From: Kangiella koreensis DSM 16069
GTDB taxonomy: Bacteria > Pseudomonadota > Gammaproteobacteria > Enterobacterales > Kangiellaceae
DNA length: 64,000 nt
Assembly: GCF_000024085.1 (NCBI RefSeq)
Contig: NC_013166.1
Span: 310,001-374,000, forward strand
Reading direction: 5' to 3'
Positions 1-8,970 of the stretch are shown here, one piece after another. Position 1 is the stretch's first letter. Each line of letters begins with the position of its first letter. Position numbers and translations under genes: made by a program. Under the pieces are notes generated by a model that had not been told where the DNA came from, did no database searches, and worked only from the letters and a program-made list of their open reading frames with translations.

Positions 1-1
1 C

Positions 2-112
2 TTTGAGAAACGAGGCGACAATATTTTAACCAAGGAACAATTATTGGCGATCGGTGATCGTTATGAGGCTCAGATTGCTGAGGATAGAGCGAAAGATGCT
101 AAGTACCGATAA
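2..112 (+). CDS. nuoI: NADH-quinone oxidoreductase subunit I, C-terminal fragment
   Basis: The window opens inside this gene; only the last 36 codons and the TAA are present. The tail contains [19 protein letters not shown], which resembles the C-terminus of NuoI, the two-[4Fe-4S] ferredoxin-like subunit of complex I. The cluster-binding cysteines lie upstream of the window and cannot be checked. It sits 39 bp before nuoJ, in the usual nuoI-J order, which is the main support for the identification. Confidence 0.85.
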   Translation, partial: FEKRGDNILTKEQLLAIGDRYEAQIAEDRAKDAKYR

Positions 113-151
113 CAGTACCGTTAGGATATACACAGGTGAAAAAGAACCGAT

Positions 152-832
152 ATGACCGCTGAGCAGATAGTATTTTACATTTTTGCAACCCTGACCATTG
201 TGTCGGCGCTGGGCGTGGTGACGGTGCGCAATTCGGTGCAGGCGGTGTTGTGTCTGGTTCTGACCTTTTTCTCGGCGGCAGTGTTATGGATGTTGCTGGA
301 AGCTGAATTCCTGGCAATAGCCTTAGTGCTGGTTTATGTCGGTGCGGTAATGGTGCTGTTCCTGTTTGTTGTCATGATGCTAGACGTGGATTTTGCCAGC
401 TTGAATCAGGGCTTTACTCGGTATGTCCCGTTGGGCATTTTAGTGGCGATTGGTTTGTTGATCGGTTTGTATTGGGTATTGCGTGGTGAAGTTTTTGGGT
501 TAGAGGCGATGCCGGAACCTGTCAAGCATGGCGCAGAGCATAGTAATGTTGAAGTGCTGGGCAGACTGCTTTATACCGATTATTTTTATGCGTTTGAAAT
601 TGCCGGTGTGATTTTGCTGGTAGCAATTGTTGCTGCGATTTCTTTGACTTTCCGCGGACGTCGCGAACGTCGCGGACAAAGTGTTCCCAGTCAGCATCGA
701 GCGAGTAAAGACGAGCGTTTACATATTGTCAAAATGGACGCTGAGGTTGCAGAACCCGAAGAGAGTGAGCCTGAGGAAAAAGGCAAGCGCAAAAGCAAAC
801 GAAATAAAAAACCGAAGGGAGAATTACCATGA
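152..832 (+). CDS. nuoJ: NADH-quinone oxidoreductase subunit J
   Basis: Membrane subunit of the proton-pumping arm of complex I. About five hydrophobic helices occupy residues 1-170, including the family segment [17 protein letters not shown]. At 226 residues it is longer than the roughly 184 of E. coli NuoJ: residues from about 170 onward form a hydrophilic tail rich in Arg, Glu and Lys, ending in a lysine cluster ([14 protein letters not shown]). An AGGTGA-like ribosome site precedes the ATG. The stop overlaps the nuoK start by 4 bp (ATGA), so translation is probably coupled. Confidence 0.96.
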   Translation: MTAEQIVFYIFATLTIVSALGVVTVRNSVQAVLCLVLTFFSAAVLWMLLEAEFLAIALVLVYVGAVMVLFLFVVMMLDVDFASLNQGFTRYVPLGILVAIGLLIGLYWVLRGEVFGLEAMPEPVKHGAEHSNVEVLGRLLYTDYFYAFEIAGVILLVAIVAAISLTFRGRRERRGQSVPSQHRASKDERLHIVKMDAEVAEPEESEPEEKGKRKSKRNKKPKGELP

Positions 833-1131
833 GTTTGACGCATTATTTAATGGTCAGCGCAATATTGTTCTCCATTAGCGTGGTGGGGATCATTATTAAT
901 CGTAAGAATGTGATTACCTTGTTGATGTGTATTGAGCTCATGCTTCTGGCAGTCAATACCAACTTCATTGCCTTCTCGCGTTATTTGAATGATGAAGTCG
1001 GGCAGATCTTTGTGTTCTTTATTCTGACTGTTGCAGCAGCCGAAGCGGCGATCGGTTTGGCCATTCTGGTGGTCTTGTTCCGTAGCAACAAGGACATTGA
1101 TGTAGAAGACTTGCGGGAGTTAAAAGGCTGA
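829..1131 (+). CDS. nuoK: NADH-quinone oxidoreductase subunit K
   Basis: Small three-helix membrane subunit of complex I, homologous to MrpC and ND4L. Length is 100 residues, as in E. coli. The two membrane glutamates known to matter for proton pumping in the family are at the expected places: Glu36 in CIELMLL and Glu72 in AAAEAAIG. It overlaps nuoJ by 4 bp upstream, and its TGA shares one base with the nuoL ATG. Confidence 0.97.
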   Translation: MSLTHYLMVSAILFSISVVGIIINRKNVITLLMCIELMLLAVNTNFIAFSRYLNDEVGQIFVFFILTVAAAEAAIGLAILVVLFRSNKDIDVEDLRELKG

Positions 1132-3149
1132 TGAGCATGCAAACCCAGCTATTATTGATAGTATTAGCGCCTTTAATAGGAGCTATGCTGGCGGGCCTGT
1201 TAGGCAAGCGGCTGGGTAGGCGTTTAACGCATCGACTAACCATTATTGGTGTCGTCATTTCCTTCATATTGTCATTACGAATTTTCTGGGGCTTCCTGTA
1301 CGGTGATGCCACTCCAGTGGATATGACCGTCTATCACTGGGCCAGCTTTTCAGACCTGACGATCCAAATAGGCTTTATGATTGATAGCCTAAGTGCGTTG
1401 ATGATGGTGGTGGTCACATTCGTCAGCTTGATGGTACATATCTATTCGATAGGTTATATGCACGATGATGATGGCTACCAGCGATTCTTTAGTTACCTGT
1501 CATTATTTACTTTCTCAATGCTGATGTTGGTGATGGCCAATAACTTCTTACAACTGTTTTTCGGTTGGGAGGCTGTCGGTCTGGTGTCTTATCTATTGAT
1601 CGGTTTCTGGTATCAGAAGGAAAGCGCAATTTTCGCCAACATGAAAGCCTTTCTGGTCAATCGGGTTGGTGACTTTGGTTTTATTCTCGGTATTGGCGCA
1701 ATCTTTTTACTATTCGGCACTTTCGATTATGCACCGATTTTTAAATCCATGGGGCAGGCCGAAGAAATCATGCAGATCAGTGAGCGTAGCGCTGAAAACG
1801 CACTGGGACTGATGAGCCTAGACGGTAGCTTTGTAGCATGGGGCGATACCAGCTGGCCAATCATCACCTTTATCTGTATCTGTTTGTTTATCGGCGCGAT
1901 GGGTAAGTCAGCACAGGTGCCATTGCATGTCTGGTTACCAGATTCGATGGAAGGCCCAACGCCGATTTCTGCTTTGATTCATGCGGCAACCATGGTCACT
2001 GCCGGCGTCTTTATGGTGGCGCGCATGTCGCCGCTGTTCGAGTTTTCCGAAACAGCTTTAACCATGGTCACCATAATTGGTGCCATAACCGCGCTATTTA
2101 TGGGGCTGGTAGCAATAGTGCAGAATGATATCAAGCGCATTATTGCCTATTCGACCTTGTCGCAATTGGGTTACATGGTGGTGGCGCTTGGTGTATCGGC
2201 CTATTCGGCAGCCATTTTTCACCTGTTTACTCATGCCTTCTTCAAGGCACTGCTATTCCTGGGTGCTGGCTCGGTTATTGTTGCTCTGCACCATGAGCAG
2301 AATATACGCAAAATGGGTGGGCTCTATAAACGATTGCCATTGACTTACTGGACGACTTTGGTAGGCACTTTGGCCTTAATTGGTACGCCTTTCTTTGCCG
2401 GCTTTTATTCCAAAGATGCCATCATCATGGCGGCTTCAGAGGCCCAAGGCCCAGCAGCCAGTTTTGCCTACTTTGCGGTGATGGCCGGAGTGGTTGTTAC
2501 CGCGCTCTACAGTATGCGTATGCTGCTGGTGGTATTCCACGGCAAAAGTAGCCTTGATGAGCAACATTTGAATCAACTGACCGAGTCGCCTCGCGTGATT
2601 ACCTGGCCCTTGATTGCCTTAGCAGTGCCATCGCTCATAATCGGCTGGTTTATGACTAAGCCAATGTTAGACGGCGACTATTTTGCTGAGTCATTAATGG
2701 TACTAACCAGCCACGACACTATGCAGGCGTTCCGCGACGAATTTGCCGGAGCCATGAGCTTTGCGGTGCATGGCTTTATGACGCCAGTGTTCTGGCTGAT
2801 GTTGGCGGGAGTGATGACTGCGGTGATCTTTGTATGGCTTAAGCCTGGCTGGGGAGCCGCCGCGGGCAAAATGTTGAGTCCAGTAAATCGATTGTTGCAA
2901 CGTAAATATTATTTTGACGAGGTTTATCAGAAGGTCTTTGCCAAAGGTTCTTATTCGTTAGGCGATATGCTCTGGCAATATGGTGATAAGGCAGTGATTG
3001 ATGATGGTATCGTCAATAGTGGCGCTCAGACGTTAGGGCGGATTGGTCAAGCGCTACGAAAGTTGCAAAGTGGTTATTTATATCATTATGCGCTGGTGAT
3101 GGTCCTGGGGTTAGTCGGACTATTACTGTGGCTAATCCTGAGAAGTTGA
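1131..3149 (+). CDS. nuoL: NADH-quinone oxidoreductase subunit L
   Basis: Largest antiporter-like subunit of complex I. The 672 residues carry the proton-translocating core (GWEAVGLVSYLLIGFW, then HVWLPDSMEGPTPISALIHAATMVTAG) and a long C-terminal part that fits the lateral helix and its final transmembrane anchor (YHYALVMVLGLVGLLLWLIL). ATG overlaps the nuoK TGA by one base. Its stop in turn overlaps the ATG of a possible 19-codon ORF before nuoM. Confidence 0.97.
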   Translation: MSMQTQLLLIVLAPLIGAMLAGLLGKRLGRRLTHRLTIIGVVISFILSLRIFWGFLYGDATPVDMTVYHWASFSDLTIQIGFMIDSLSALMMVVVTFVSLMVHIYSIGYMHDDDGYQRFFSYLSLFTFSMLMLVMANNFLQLFFGWEAVGLVSYLLIGFWYQKESAIFANMKAFLVNRVGDFGFILGIGAIFLLFGTFDYAPIFKSMGQAEEIMQISERSAENALGLMSLDGSFVAWGDTSWPIITFICICLFIGAMGKSAQVPLHVWLPDSMEGPTPISALIHAATMVTAGVFMVARMSPLFEFSETALTMVTIIGAITALFMGLVAIVQNDIKRIIAYSTLSQLGYMVVALGVSAYSAAIFHLFTHAFFKALLFLGAGSVIVALHHEQNIRKMGGLYKRLPLTYWTTLVGTLALIGTPFFAGFYSKDAIIMAASEAQGPAASFAYFAVMAGVVVTALYSMRMLLVVFHGKSSLDEQHLNQLTESPRVITWPLIALAVPSLIIGWFMTKPMLDGDYFAESLMVLTSHDTMQAFRDEFAGAMSFAVHGFMTPVFWLMLAGVMTAVIFVWLKPGWGAAAGKMLSPVNRLLQRKYYFDEVYQKVFAKGSYSLGDMLWQYGDKAVIDDGIVNSGAQTLGRIGQALRKLQSGYLYHYALVMVLGLVGLLLWLILRS

Positions 3150-3208
3150 TGAGAAGAATTATGATGGCAGCAGCCCAGTTAAAGCAAAGCCAGAAAAGAG
3201 AAGGATGA
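3149..3208 (+). CDS. possible coupled small ORF between nuoL and nuoM
   Basis: Nineteen codons (MRRIMMAAAQLKQSQKREG, then TGA) begin on the last base of the nuoL stop (TGATG overlap) and end 13 bp before nuoM. Frame and overlap are seen directly; expression is not. It has no membrane segment and resembles no family I know. It may be a coupling ORF that delivers ribosomes to nuoM, whose own Shine-Dalgarno signal is weak and distant, or it may be chance. Confidence 0.25.
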   Translation: MRRIMMAAAQLKQSQKREG

Positions 3209-3221
3209 ATAATAACTTATT

Positions 3222-4739
3222 ATGTTAGAACAATTACCCATCCTCAGTTTATTAATCTGGATACCGATTATCGGTGGCCTGGTGATCATGTTTGGTCCGG
3301 GCGATCGCTTACTTGCGGTTAGCCAACGTATTGGTATTCTGCTCGGCATTATTACCTTACTGTTAAGTTGCTGGCTAACGTGGGCATTTGCGACCGATAC
3401 TGCCGAGATGCAGTTTGCCGAAACGGCACGCTGGATTCCATCGCTTAATATTCGCTATGACCTGGCTATTGATGGGATTTCTCTACCTCTCATTGTATTG
3501 ACCAGCTTAATTGGTTTACTGGTGCTGATTAGCGCCACGGGGTCGATAAAGAAACGTCAGTCGCAATACTTCGCTGCGGTGTTAATGATGACGGGTCTGA
3601 TGAATGGGGTATTCGCTGCCCAGGATTCGATTTTGTTCTATGTCCTGTGGGAAGCCATGCTGATCCCGATGTTTTTAATGATTGGGGTGTGGGGTGGGGA
3701 AAACCGAATTTACGCTACCGTTAAGTTCTTTCTGTTTACCTTCTTCGGCTCAATCTTCATGTTGGTGGCGTTGATTTATATGGGGCGTGAAGCTGACAGT
3801 TTTGCGATTAGTAAATTACAGCAGTTGTCTTTATCCCTGACCGAACAAAAGTGGATTTTCTTTGCCTTCCTGGCTGCATTCGCAGTTAAAATTCCGATGT
3901 TTCCAGTGCATACCTGGTTGCCGGATGCTCACGTTGAAGCGCCCACTGGTGGCTCGGTGATTCTGGCAGCGATTATGTTGAAAATGGGCGGCTATGGCTT
4001 CTTACGCTTCAGCTTGCCAATCACTCCTGATGCAGTGGCTGAATACGCTTACTGGTTAATTCTCTTTTCATTAATTGCCATTGTCTATATTGGATTAGTA
4101 GCGCTGGCACAAAAAGACATGAAAAAGCTGGTCGCCTATTCCTCTATTGCTCACATGGGTTTTGTCACTCTAGGCACCTTCATTATTGTTTTCCTCACTG
4201 CAACTCAAGCACAATCAATGGCGCTACAAGGCGCTATGATCCAGATGATTTCTCATGGCCTGGTTTCTGGTGCATTATTCTTTTCAATTGGTGTCTTGTA
4301 TGACCGTATGCACAGCCGAGATATTGCCGATTACGGAGGTGTGGTGAATTCGATGCCCATATTTGCGGCACTGTTGATGCTGTTTATTCTGGCCAATGCC
4401 GGCTTACCCGGAACATCGGGATTTGTGGGTGAGTTCTTTGTCATTATTGCTTCATTCCAGGCCGACTGGAGAATCGCTTTAGTGGCTGGATTAACATTGA
4501 TTTTGGCGGCTGCTTACAGCCTCTGGGTTTATAAGCGAGTGATTTTCGGTAAGTCAGCAAATGAATCGGTGGCGCGTCTGGACGATGTGACCAAGCGTGA
4601 GCGATTGGTGCTGTTTACCCTGGCAATTTTAATTTTAGCATTGGGTATTTACCCGCAACCTCTGATTGAAATAATGCAACCCAGTCTGGAAAAGATTATT
4701 GAGTCAGCAACTTTAAGTAAAACCGGAGGTATGGGATGA
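3222..4739 (+). CDS. nuoM: NADH-quinone oxidoreductase subunit M
   Basis: Second antiporter-like subunit of the complex I membrane arm, 505 residues with about 14 helices. Family landmarks include LWEAMLIPMFLMIGVWGG, the discontinuous-helix region FPVHTWLPDAHVEAPTGGSVILA, and the lysine-bearing DMKKLVAYSSIAHMG. The best purine-rich stretch upstream (AGAGAAGGA, 3197-3205) is about 16 bp from the ATG, farther than ideal. It overlaps nuoN by 4 bp. Confidence 0.97.
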   Translation: MLEQLPILSLLIWIPIIGGLVIMFGPGDRLLAVSQRIGILLGIITLLLSCWLTWAFATDTAEMQFAETARWIPSLNIRYDLAIDGISLPLIVLTSLIGLLVLISATGSIKKRQSQYFAAVLMMTGLMNGVFAAQDSILFYVLWEAMLIPMFLMIGVWGGENRIYATVKFFLFTFFGSIFMLVALIYMGREADSFAISKLQQLSLSLTEQKWIFFAFLAAFAVKIPMFPVHTWLPDAHVEAPTGGSVILAAIMLKMGGYGFLRFSLPITPDAVAEYAYWLILFSLIAIVYIGLVALAQKDMKKLVAYSSIAHMGFVTLGTFIIVFLTATQAQSMALQGAMIQMISHGLVSGALFFSIGVLYDRMHSRDIADYGGVVNSMPIFAALLMLFILANAGLPGTSGFVGEFFVIIASFQADWRIALVAGLTLILAAAYSLWVYKRVIFGKSANESVARLDDVTKRERLVLFTLAILILALGIYPQPLIEIMQPSLEKIIESATLSKTGGMG

Positions 4740-6166
4740 CAGTTGATTTGATGCCAATGCTGCCGGAAATATTTCTACTGACAGCGACTTGCGCAGTGTT
4801 GTTGATTGATGTGTTCGCAAAAGATTTTGATCGTCAGCTAACCTACCGACTGGCACAGCTGAGTTTGCTGCTAACGGGCGTTATGGTAATTGCCCAGTTC
4901 CCGGATGTGCAATACCACCTCTATCACAGACATTTTATTCTCGACCCGATGGCGGGGATTGTTAAGGTCAGTGTGATTGCCTTAACCATGGTTGCCATGA
5001 TGTTCGCACGACCCTACATCTTACAAAGACCAATATTGCGCGGTGAATATTTTATCCTACACTTATTTGCAGTACTGGGCATGATGGTGCTGGCAGGTGG
5101 CGGTAGCCTATTAACCCTGTATTTGGGACTTGAGTTACTATCACTAAGTCTTTACGCACTGGTTGCGATGCATCGCCATTCAAGTTTGTCGTCGGAAGCT
5201 GCAGTAAAATATTTTGTCATGGGAGCCATAGCTAGCGGCTTCTTGTTGTACGGCATGTCGATGGTTTACGGTGTCACTGGTAAAATTCACATCACTGATA
5301 TCGCCTCTTTTCTTGAAACTAATGATGCCAGCCTGACTTTGCGTTTTGGCCTGGTTTTCATGGTGGTGGCAATGGCCTTTAAGTTTGGTGCCGTGCCTTT
5401 CCAGATGTGGGTGCCGGATGTGTATCATGGTGCGCCAACTTCGGTTACAGCCTTTATAGCGTCTGCTCCTAAAATTGCTGCTTTCGCTCTAATTATTCGA
5501 ATTTTGGGTTATGGCTTTGAGCAGGTTTTGATTGATTGGCAGGGCATGTTGATCATCATTGCCACTTTGTCGATGGTTATTGGAAACCTGGTTGCGCTGG
5601 CGCAGGAGAACATAAAGCGGTTATTGGCCTATTCAGCGATTGCTCATGTGGGTTACTTTATGCTCGGCATCATTGCTGGTAATGGCGTAGGTTATTCCGC
5701 CTCATTTTTTTATATCATCACTTACGCAATAATGTCATTAGGTGGCTTCGGTTGCTTGATTTATTTAGCGAAGGGAAAGCAGGAAGTTAATTTAATTAGT
5801 GATCTGAAGGGCTTAGGGCAGCGCAGCCCATGGGGCGGTTTGCTAATAAGTTTCCTGTTTCTGTCTATGGCAGGCTTACCCCCTTTTGTTGGTTTCTGGG
5901 CAAAACTGGAAGTGATCCGCGCGGTTTTAGACGCTGAACTGGTATGGTTAGCTATCCTGGCCGCAGTGATGTCAATTGTGGGACTCTTCTACTACCTAAA
6001 AGTAGTTAAAGCCATATTTTTCGATAAACCAGAAAACGAAAGTAAGCTTAAAGCAGAGCGTGGCTTGCGACTTGCATTGGGTATTACAGGCATGGCAGTC
6101 GTGGTTCTTGGCTTGTTTCCAGCACAGTTGCTTGAAGTGTGTCGGCAGGCCTTCCAGTATCTATAG
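4736..6166 (+). CDS. nuoN: NADH-quinone oxidoreductase subunit N
   Basis: Third antiporter-like subunit and last gene of the nuo operon, 476 residues with about 14 membrane helices. Diagnostic segments are LGLELLSLSLYALVA, FQMWVPDVYHGAPTSVTAF and NIKRLLAYSAIAHVGY. The ATG lies in an ATGA overlap with nuoM. No clear hairpin terminator follows in the 90 bp before the next promoter, so operon read-through toward the tRNA region is possible. Confidence 0.97.
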   Translation: MTVDLMPMLPEIFLLTATCAVLLIDVFAKDFDRQLTYRLAQLSLLLTGVMVIAQFPDVQYHLYHRHFILDPMAGIVKVSVIALTMVAMMFARPYILQRPILRGEYFILHLFAVLGMMVLAGGGSLLTLYLGLELLSLSLYALVAMHRHSSLSSEAAVKYFVMGAIASGFLLYGMSMVYGVTGKIHITDIASFLETNDASLTLRFGLVFMVVAMAFKFGAVPFQMWVPDVYHGAPTSVTAFIASAPKIAAFALIIRILGYGFEQVLIDWQGMLIIIATLSMVIGNLVALAQENIKRLLAYSAIAHVGYFMLGIIAGNGVGYSASFFYIITYAIMSLGGFGCLIYLAKGKQEVNLISDLKGLGQRSPWGGLLISFLFLSMAGLPPFVGFWAKLEVIRAVLDAELVWLAILAAVMSIVGLFYYLKVVKAIFFDKPENESKLKAERGLRLALGITGMAVVVLGLFPAQLLEVCRQAFQYL

Positions 6167-6254
6167 AAGTATGTGAAATGGTAGGCTTGGCCATAGAGTG
6201 AAGCTTACGATTTGGCTGCTTATAAAAGATAATAAATATAAACCCTCATCCCCC

Positions 6255-6282
6255 TTGTCAAAACATTATAAATGCGTATAAT
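6255..6282 (+). promoter_or_regulatory. sigma-70-type promoter of the initiator tRNA region
   Basis: TTGTCA (6255-6260) and TATAAT (6277-6282) are separated by 16 bp, and a GC-rich discriminator follows. It lies about 240 bp upstream of the intact tRNA and just ahead of the first degenerate tRNA-like copy, so the primary transcript probably includes the whole repeat array. Confidence 0.65.
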
Positions 6283-6410
6283 GCCGCTCTGTCGATTGGG
6301 GTGGGACTTGAAAAAAGTCGGTTAAACCCAATCTATAGAGATGACGGCTGAAAAGCCTGAGGCTTATGAGCATTACCAGAAGCTCATGAGTAAGTTCTCA
6401 AAAAAGTATT

Positions 6411-6475
6411 GATACAGGTTGAGCAGACTGATAATTGTCGGGCTCTCAAACTGAAAGGCGAAGGTCGAACGACCT
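6411..6475 (+). pseudogene. degenerate initiator-tRNA-like copy
   Basis: From 6411 the sequence follows the 5' half of the intact tRNA-fMet 109-111 bp downstream. By eye about 28 of 37 aligned columns agree, including GAGCAG, CTG, and the run GTCGGGCTC. The anticodon CAT, T-arm and 3' CCA are not recoverable, so it is not a working tRNA. A hairpin spacer containing CCTGAG-CTTATGAG sits both before it (6356-) and after it (6473-), which suggests tandem duplication of a tRNA-plus-spacer unit. Confidence 0.55.
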
Positions 6476-6521
6476 GAGACTTATGAGAAGACTTTTAATT
6501 TCATAAGTAGCCAAGAATTGA

Positions 6522-6598
<77 letters not shown>

Positions 6599-6606
6599 AA
6601 TTAAAG

Positions 6607-6705
6607 TGAAAAGCTATTGGTAGGATGCCCGACGAATGTCGGTCTCAGCTTTTCATACGGCGCAGCCGCTAAAGGTCGTTGGTTTGAACCCAGTGTCCGC
6701 TACCA
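6607..6705 (+). pseudogene. tRNA-3'-half-like remnant with hairpin
   Basis: Bases 6672-6705 copy the 3' half of the intact tRNA: AAGGTCGTTGGTTTGAACC, then an acceptor-like end and CTACCA. The 5' part lacks a matching acceptor strand. Instead a 9-bp hairpin (6607-6615 with 6647-6655) encloses an inner CCGAC/GTCGG stem. It probably derives from duplication of the adjacent tRNA gene. I would not call it a functional tRNA. Confidence 0.5.
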
Positions 6706-6782
6706 CTTTTATATTAAGGGCTAATAGTTCCTTAATTTGCTCAGATAATATAAATTGACTGAGCTTTATTGATGAATATAAT

Positions 6783-6814
6783 AATAAGGCCCCTTCATAG
6801 GGGCCTTATTTTTT
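6783..6814 (+). terminator. intrinsic terminator after the tRNA region
   Basis: An 11-bp perfect stem (6783-6793 with 6800-6810) with a 6-base loop, running into a T-tract. It ends the tRNA transcript and separates it from the rimP leader. Confidence 0.92.
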
Positions 6815-6894
6815 CTGAGCTGTTCTATTTTTTATGTTATGGCTCATGTGGGCAATGGCGCTGCCTTTGACCCATCACATTAATGATTTTGCTG

Positions 6895-6918
6895 ATGGGC
6901 CTGTTTAGGCCCATTTTT
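6895..6918 (+). promoter_or_regulatory. attenuator-like hairpin in the rimP leader
   Basis: ATGGGCCT/AGGCCCAT with a GTTT loop and five Ts, about 45 bp before rimP and with no gene between it and the previous terminator. Upstream segments (GTGGGCAA, GACCCATCACAT at 6848-6880) could pair with the stem and form an antiterminator. A rimP-leader attenuator family is known in gammaproteobacteria; membership here is inferred from position and shape. Confidence 0.55.
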
Positions 6919-6962
6919 GTATGTAAAAAAGCTTGAAAAAGCAAAGAGTTATAGAGTAACTA

Positions 6963-7415
6963 ATGGCTAGAAACGCTGAGTTAGAAAAAATAATCCGCCC
7001 TGCAGTAGAAGCTGCTGGCTTTGAGTTTTGGGGGTTAGAACACCTCGCTCAAGGAAAGCATTCGGTACTTAGGGTGTTTATTGATCACGAAAATGGTATT
7101 TCAGTGGATAATTGCGCTGAGGTAAGCCATCAGGTGAGCGGTGTTTTGGATGTGGAAGACCCAATTAAAGGTCTCTACAATCTGGAAATTTCATCGCCTG
7201 GTATGGATCGCCCGCTATTTAATGAGCAACAGTTTGCGCGTTATGTGGGTGAGGATGCTGAGGTGAAGTTGTCAGTGCCATTAAATGGTCGGCGCAAATT
7301 TAAAGGGACTATCGAGCAAGTTGAAGCAGGTGTTTTATTGCTTCTGGTCGATGGTGAAGTTTATGAGATCAATTGCCATCAGATAGATAAAGCGCATTTG
7401 GTCCCTAAGTTTTAG
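6963..7415 (+). CDS. rimP: ribosome maturation factor RimP
   Basis: Cytoplasmic assembly factor for the 30S subunit, 150 residues. It has the N-terminal RimP domain (GFEFWGLEHLAQGKHSVLRVFID, then LDVEDPIKGLYNLEISSPGMDRPL) and a small SH3-like C-terminal domain from about residue 88. It is the first gene of the rimP-nusA-infB-rbfA-truB unit. The attenuator-like leader 45 bp upstream probably controls the operon; autoregulation through NusA is known in E. coli and inferred here. Confidence 0.96.
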   Translation: MARNAELEKIIRPAVEAAGFEFWGLEHLAQGKHSVLRVFIDHENGISVDNCAEVSHQVSGVLDVEDPIKGLYNLEISSPGMDRPLFNEQQFARYVGEDAEVKLSVPLNGRRKFKGTIEQVEAGVLLLLVDGEVYEINCHQIDKAHLVPKF

Positions 7416-7458
7416 TCTTAATTGATGAATATCAGGTATTGATTAAAGGTTAACACGT

Positions 7459-8952
7459 ATGAGCAATAAAGAAATTTTATTAGTGGTAGAAGCTGTATCT
7501 AACGAAAAGGATGTACAGCCTGAAGTGATTTTTGGTGCGATTGAAGCTGCCTTGGCCACTGCCACAAAGAAAAAGCATGGCGTAGATATTGATGTACGTG
7601 TTGATATTGATCGTCATACAGGCGATTACGATACTTACCGCCTTTGGACAGTCGTTGCTGATGATGCAGTTGAAGATCCTTTAACAGAAACAACATTGTC
7701 TGCGGCTCAGGTTGAAGACCCTGAGATTCAAATTGGTGATTATGTTGAAGAGCAGATCGAGTCAATTGAATTTGGCCGTATTGCTGCGCAAACGGCAAAG
7801 CAGGTCATCGTACAAAAAGTTCGCGAAGCTGAGCGTGCTAAAACAGTTGAAGCTTTCCGCGACAGAGTGGGCGATTTGGTCACTGGTGTTGTTAAGAAGG
7901 TTACGCGTGATTACATCTTCATTGATTTGGGAAGCAATGCCGAAGCCGTTATTCAGCGCGAAGAAATGATGCCACGCGAAACCGTTCGCACTGGCGATCG
8001 TGTTCGTGGTTTGTTGTATGCAATCAGCACTGAAAATCGTGGTCCACAATTATTTGTTAGCCGTACTCGTCCAGAAATGTTGGAAGAGTTATTCCGTATT
8101 GAGGTGCCTGAGATTGGTGAAGAAGTCATCGAAATTAAAGGCGCCGCCCGTGACCCTGGTTCGCGCGCTAAGGTTGCCGTTAAAACGAACGACAAGCGTA
8201 TTGATCCAGTCGGTGCTTGTGTGGGTATGCGTGGAGCACGTGTGCAAGCAGTTACCGGTGAGTTAAACGGTGAGCGTATTGATATCGTGCTTTACGATGA
8301 TAACCCAGCGCAGTATGTCATTAATGCGATGGCGCCAGCAGAAGTGGTTTCTATCGTTGTTGACGAAGATCGTCGCAGCATGGATATTGCCGTGAATGAA
8401 GATCAGTTAGCGCAAGCAATTGGTCGAAACGGCCAAAACATTCGTCTAGCCAGTGAGTTAACGGGTTGGGAGTTGAATGTTATGACGGAAGAAGATTTTG
8501 CCACTAAGAATCAATCGGAAACTGAATCGATTGTTTCGATGTTTGTTGCAGATTTAGGGGTTGATGAAGATTTAGCAGACATACTGGTTCAAGAAGGTTT
8601 CACGACTCTTGAAGAAGTGGCGTATGTTCCGCAATCTGAAATGCTCGAAATCGAAGGTTTTGATGAAGATTTAGTTGATGCGTTGAAATCACGTGCTAAA
8701 GATGTGCTGTTAACCAAAGCGATTGCAAACGAAGAACAGTTAGAAGAAGTTGAGCCAGCCGAAGATTTGTTGACAATGGATGGTATGGATCGCCACCTAG
8801 CTTTTGTTCTCGCGAGCAAGGGTATTGTCACTATGGAAGATTTAGCAGAACAGTCAGTGGATGAGCTTATTGAAATCGAAGAACTTGATGAAGAGCGTGC
8901 CGCGAAGTTAATTATGACCGCGCGTGCTCCTTGGTTCGAGGAGCAGGAATAA
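7459..8952 (+). CDS. nusA: transcription termination/antitermination factor NusA
   Basis: RNA polymerase-binding factor that governs pausing, termination and antitermination. The 497 residues give the N-terminal polymerase-binding domain (1-130), S1 (about 135-200, [23 protein letters not shown]), two KH domains (about 230-345, with [11 protein letters not shown] and [13 protein letters not shown]), and two acidic C-terminal repeats (about 365-425 and 440-497) as in E. coli. The gap to infB is 18 bp with a GGGGGA-type ribosome site. Confidence 0.97.
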   Translation: MSNKEILLVVEAVSNEKDVQPEVIFGAIEAALATATKKKHGVDIDVRVDIDRHTGDYDTYRLWTVVADDAVEDPLTETTLSAAQVEDPEIQIGDYVEEQIESIEFGRIAAQTAKQVIVQKVREAERAKTVEAFRDRVGDLVTGVVKKVTRDYIFIDLGSNAEAVIQREEMMPRETVRTGDRVRGLLYAISTENRGPQLFVSRTRPEMLEELFRIEVPEIGEEVIEIKGAARDPGSRAKVAVKTNDKRIDPVGACVGMRGARVQAVTGELNGERIDIVLYDDNPAQYVINAMAPAEVVSIVVDEDRRSMDIAVNEDQLAQAIGRNGQNIRLASELTGWELNVMTEEDFATKNQSETESIVSMFVADLGVDEDLADILVQEGFTTLEEVAYVPQSEMLEIEGFDEDLVDALKSRAKDVLLTKAIANEEQLEEVEPAEDLLTMDGMDRHLAFVLASKGIVTMEDLAEQSVDELIEIEELDEERAAKLIMTARAPWFEEQE

Positions 8953-8970
8953 TATAGCGGGGGATAGCGA

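Noticed and set aside
6607..6705. Second functional tRNA gene
   Set aside because: The 3' half is tRNA-like but there is no matching 5' acceptor strand or anticodon arm.
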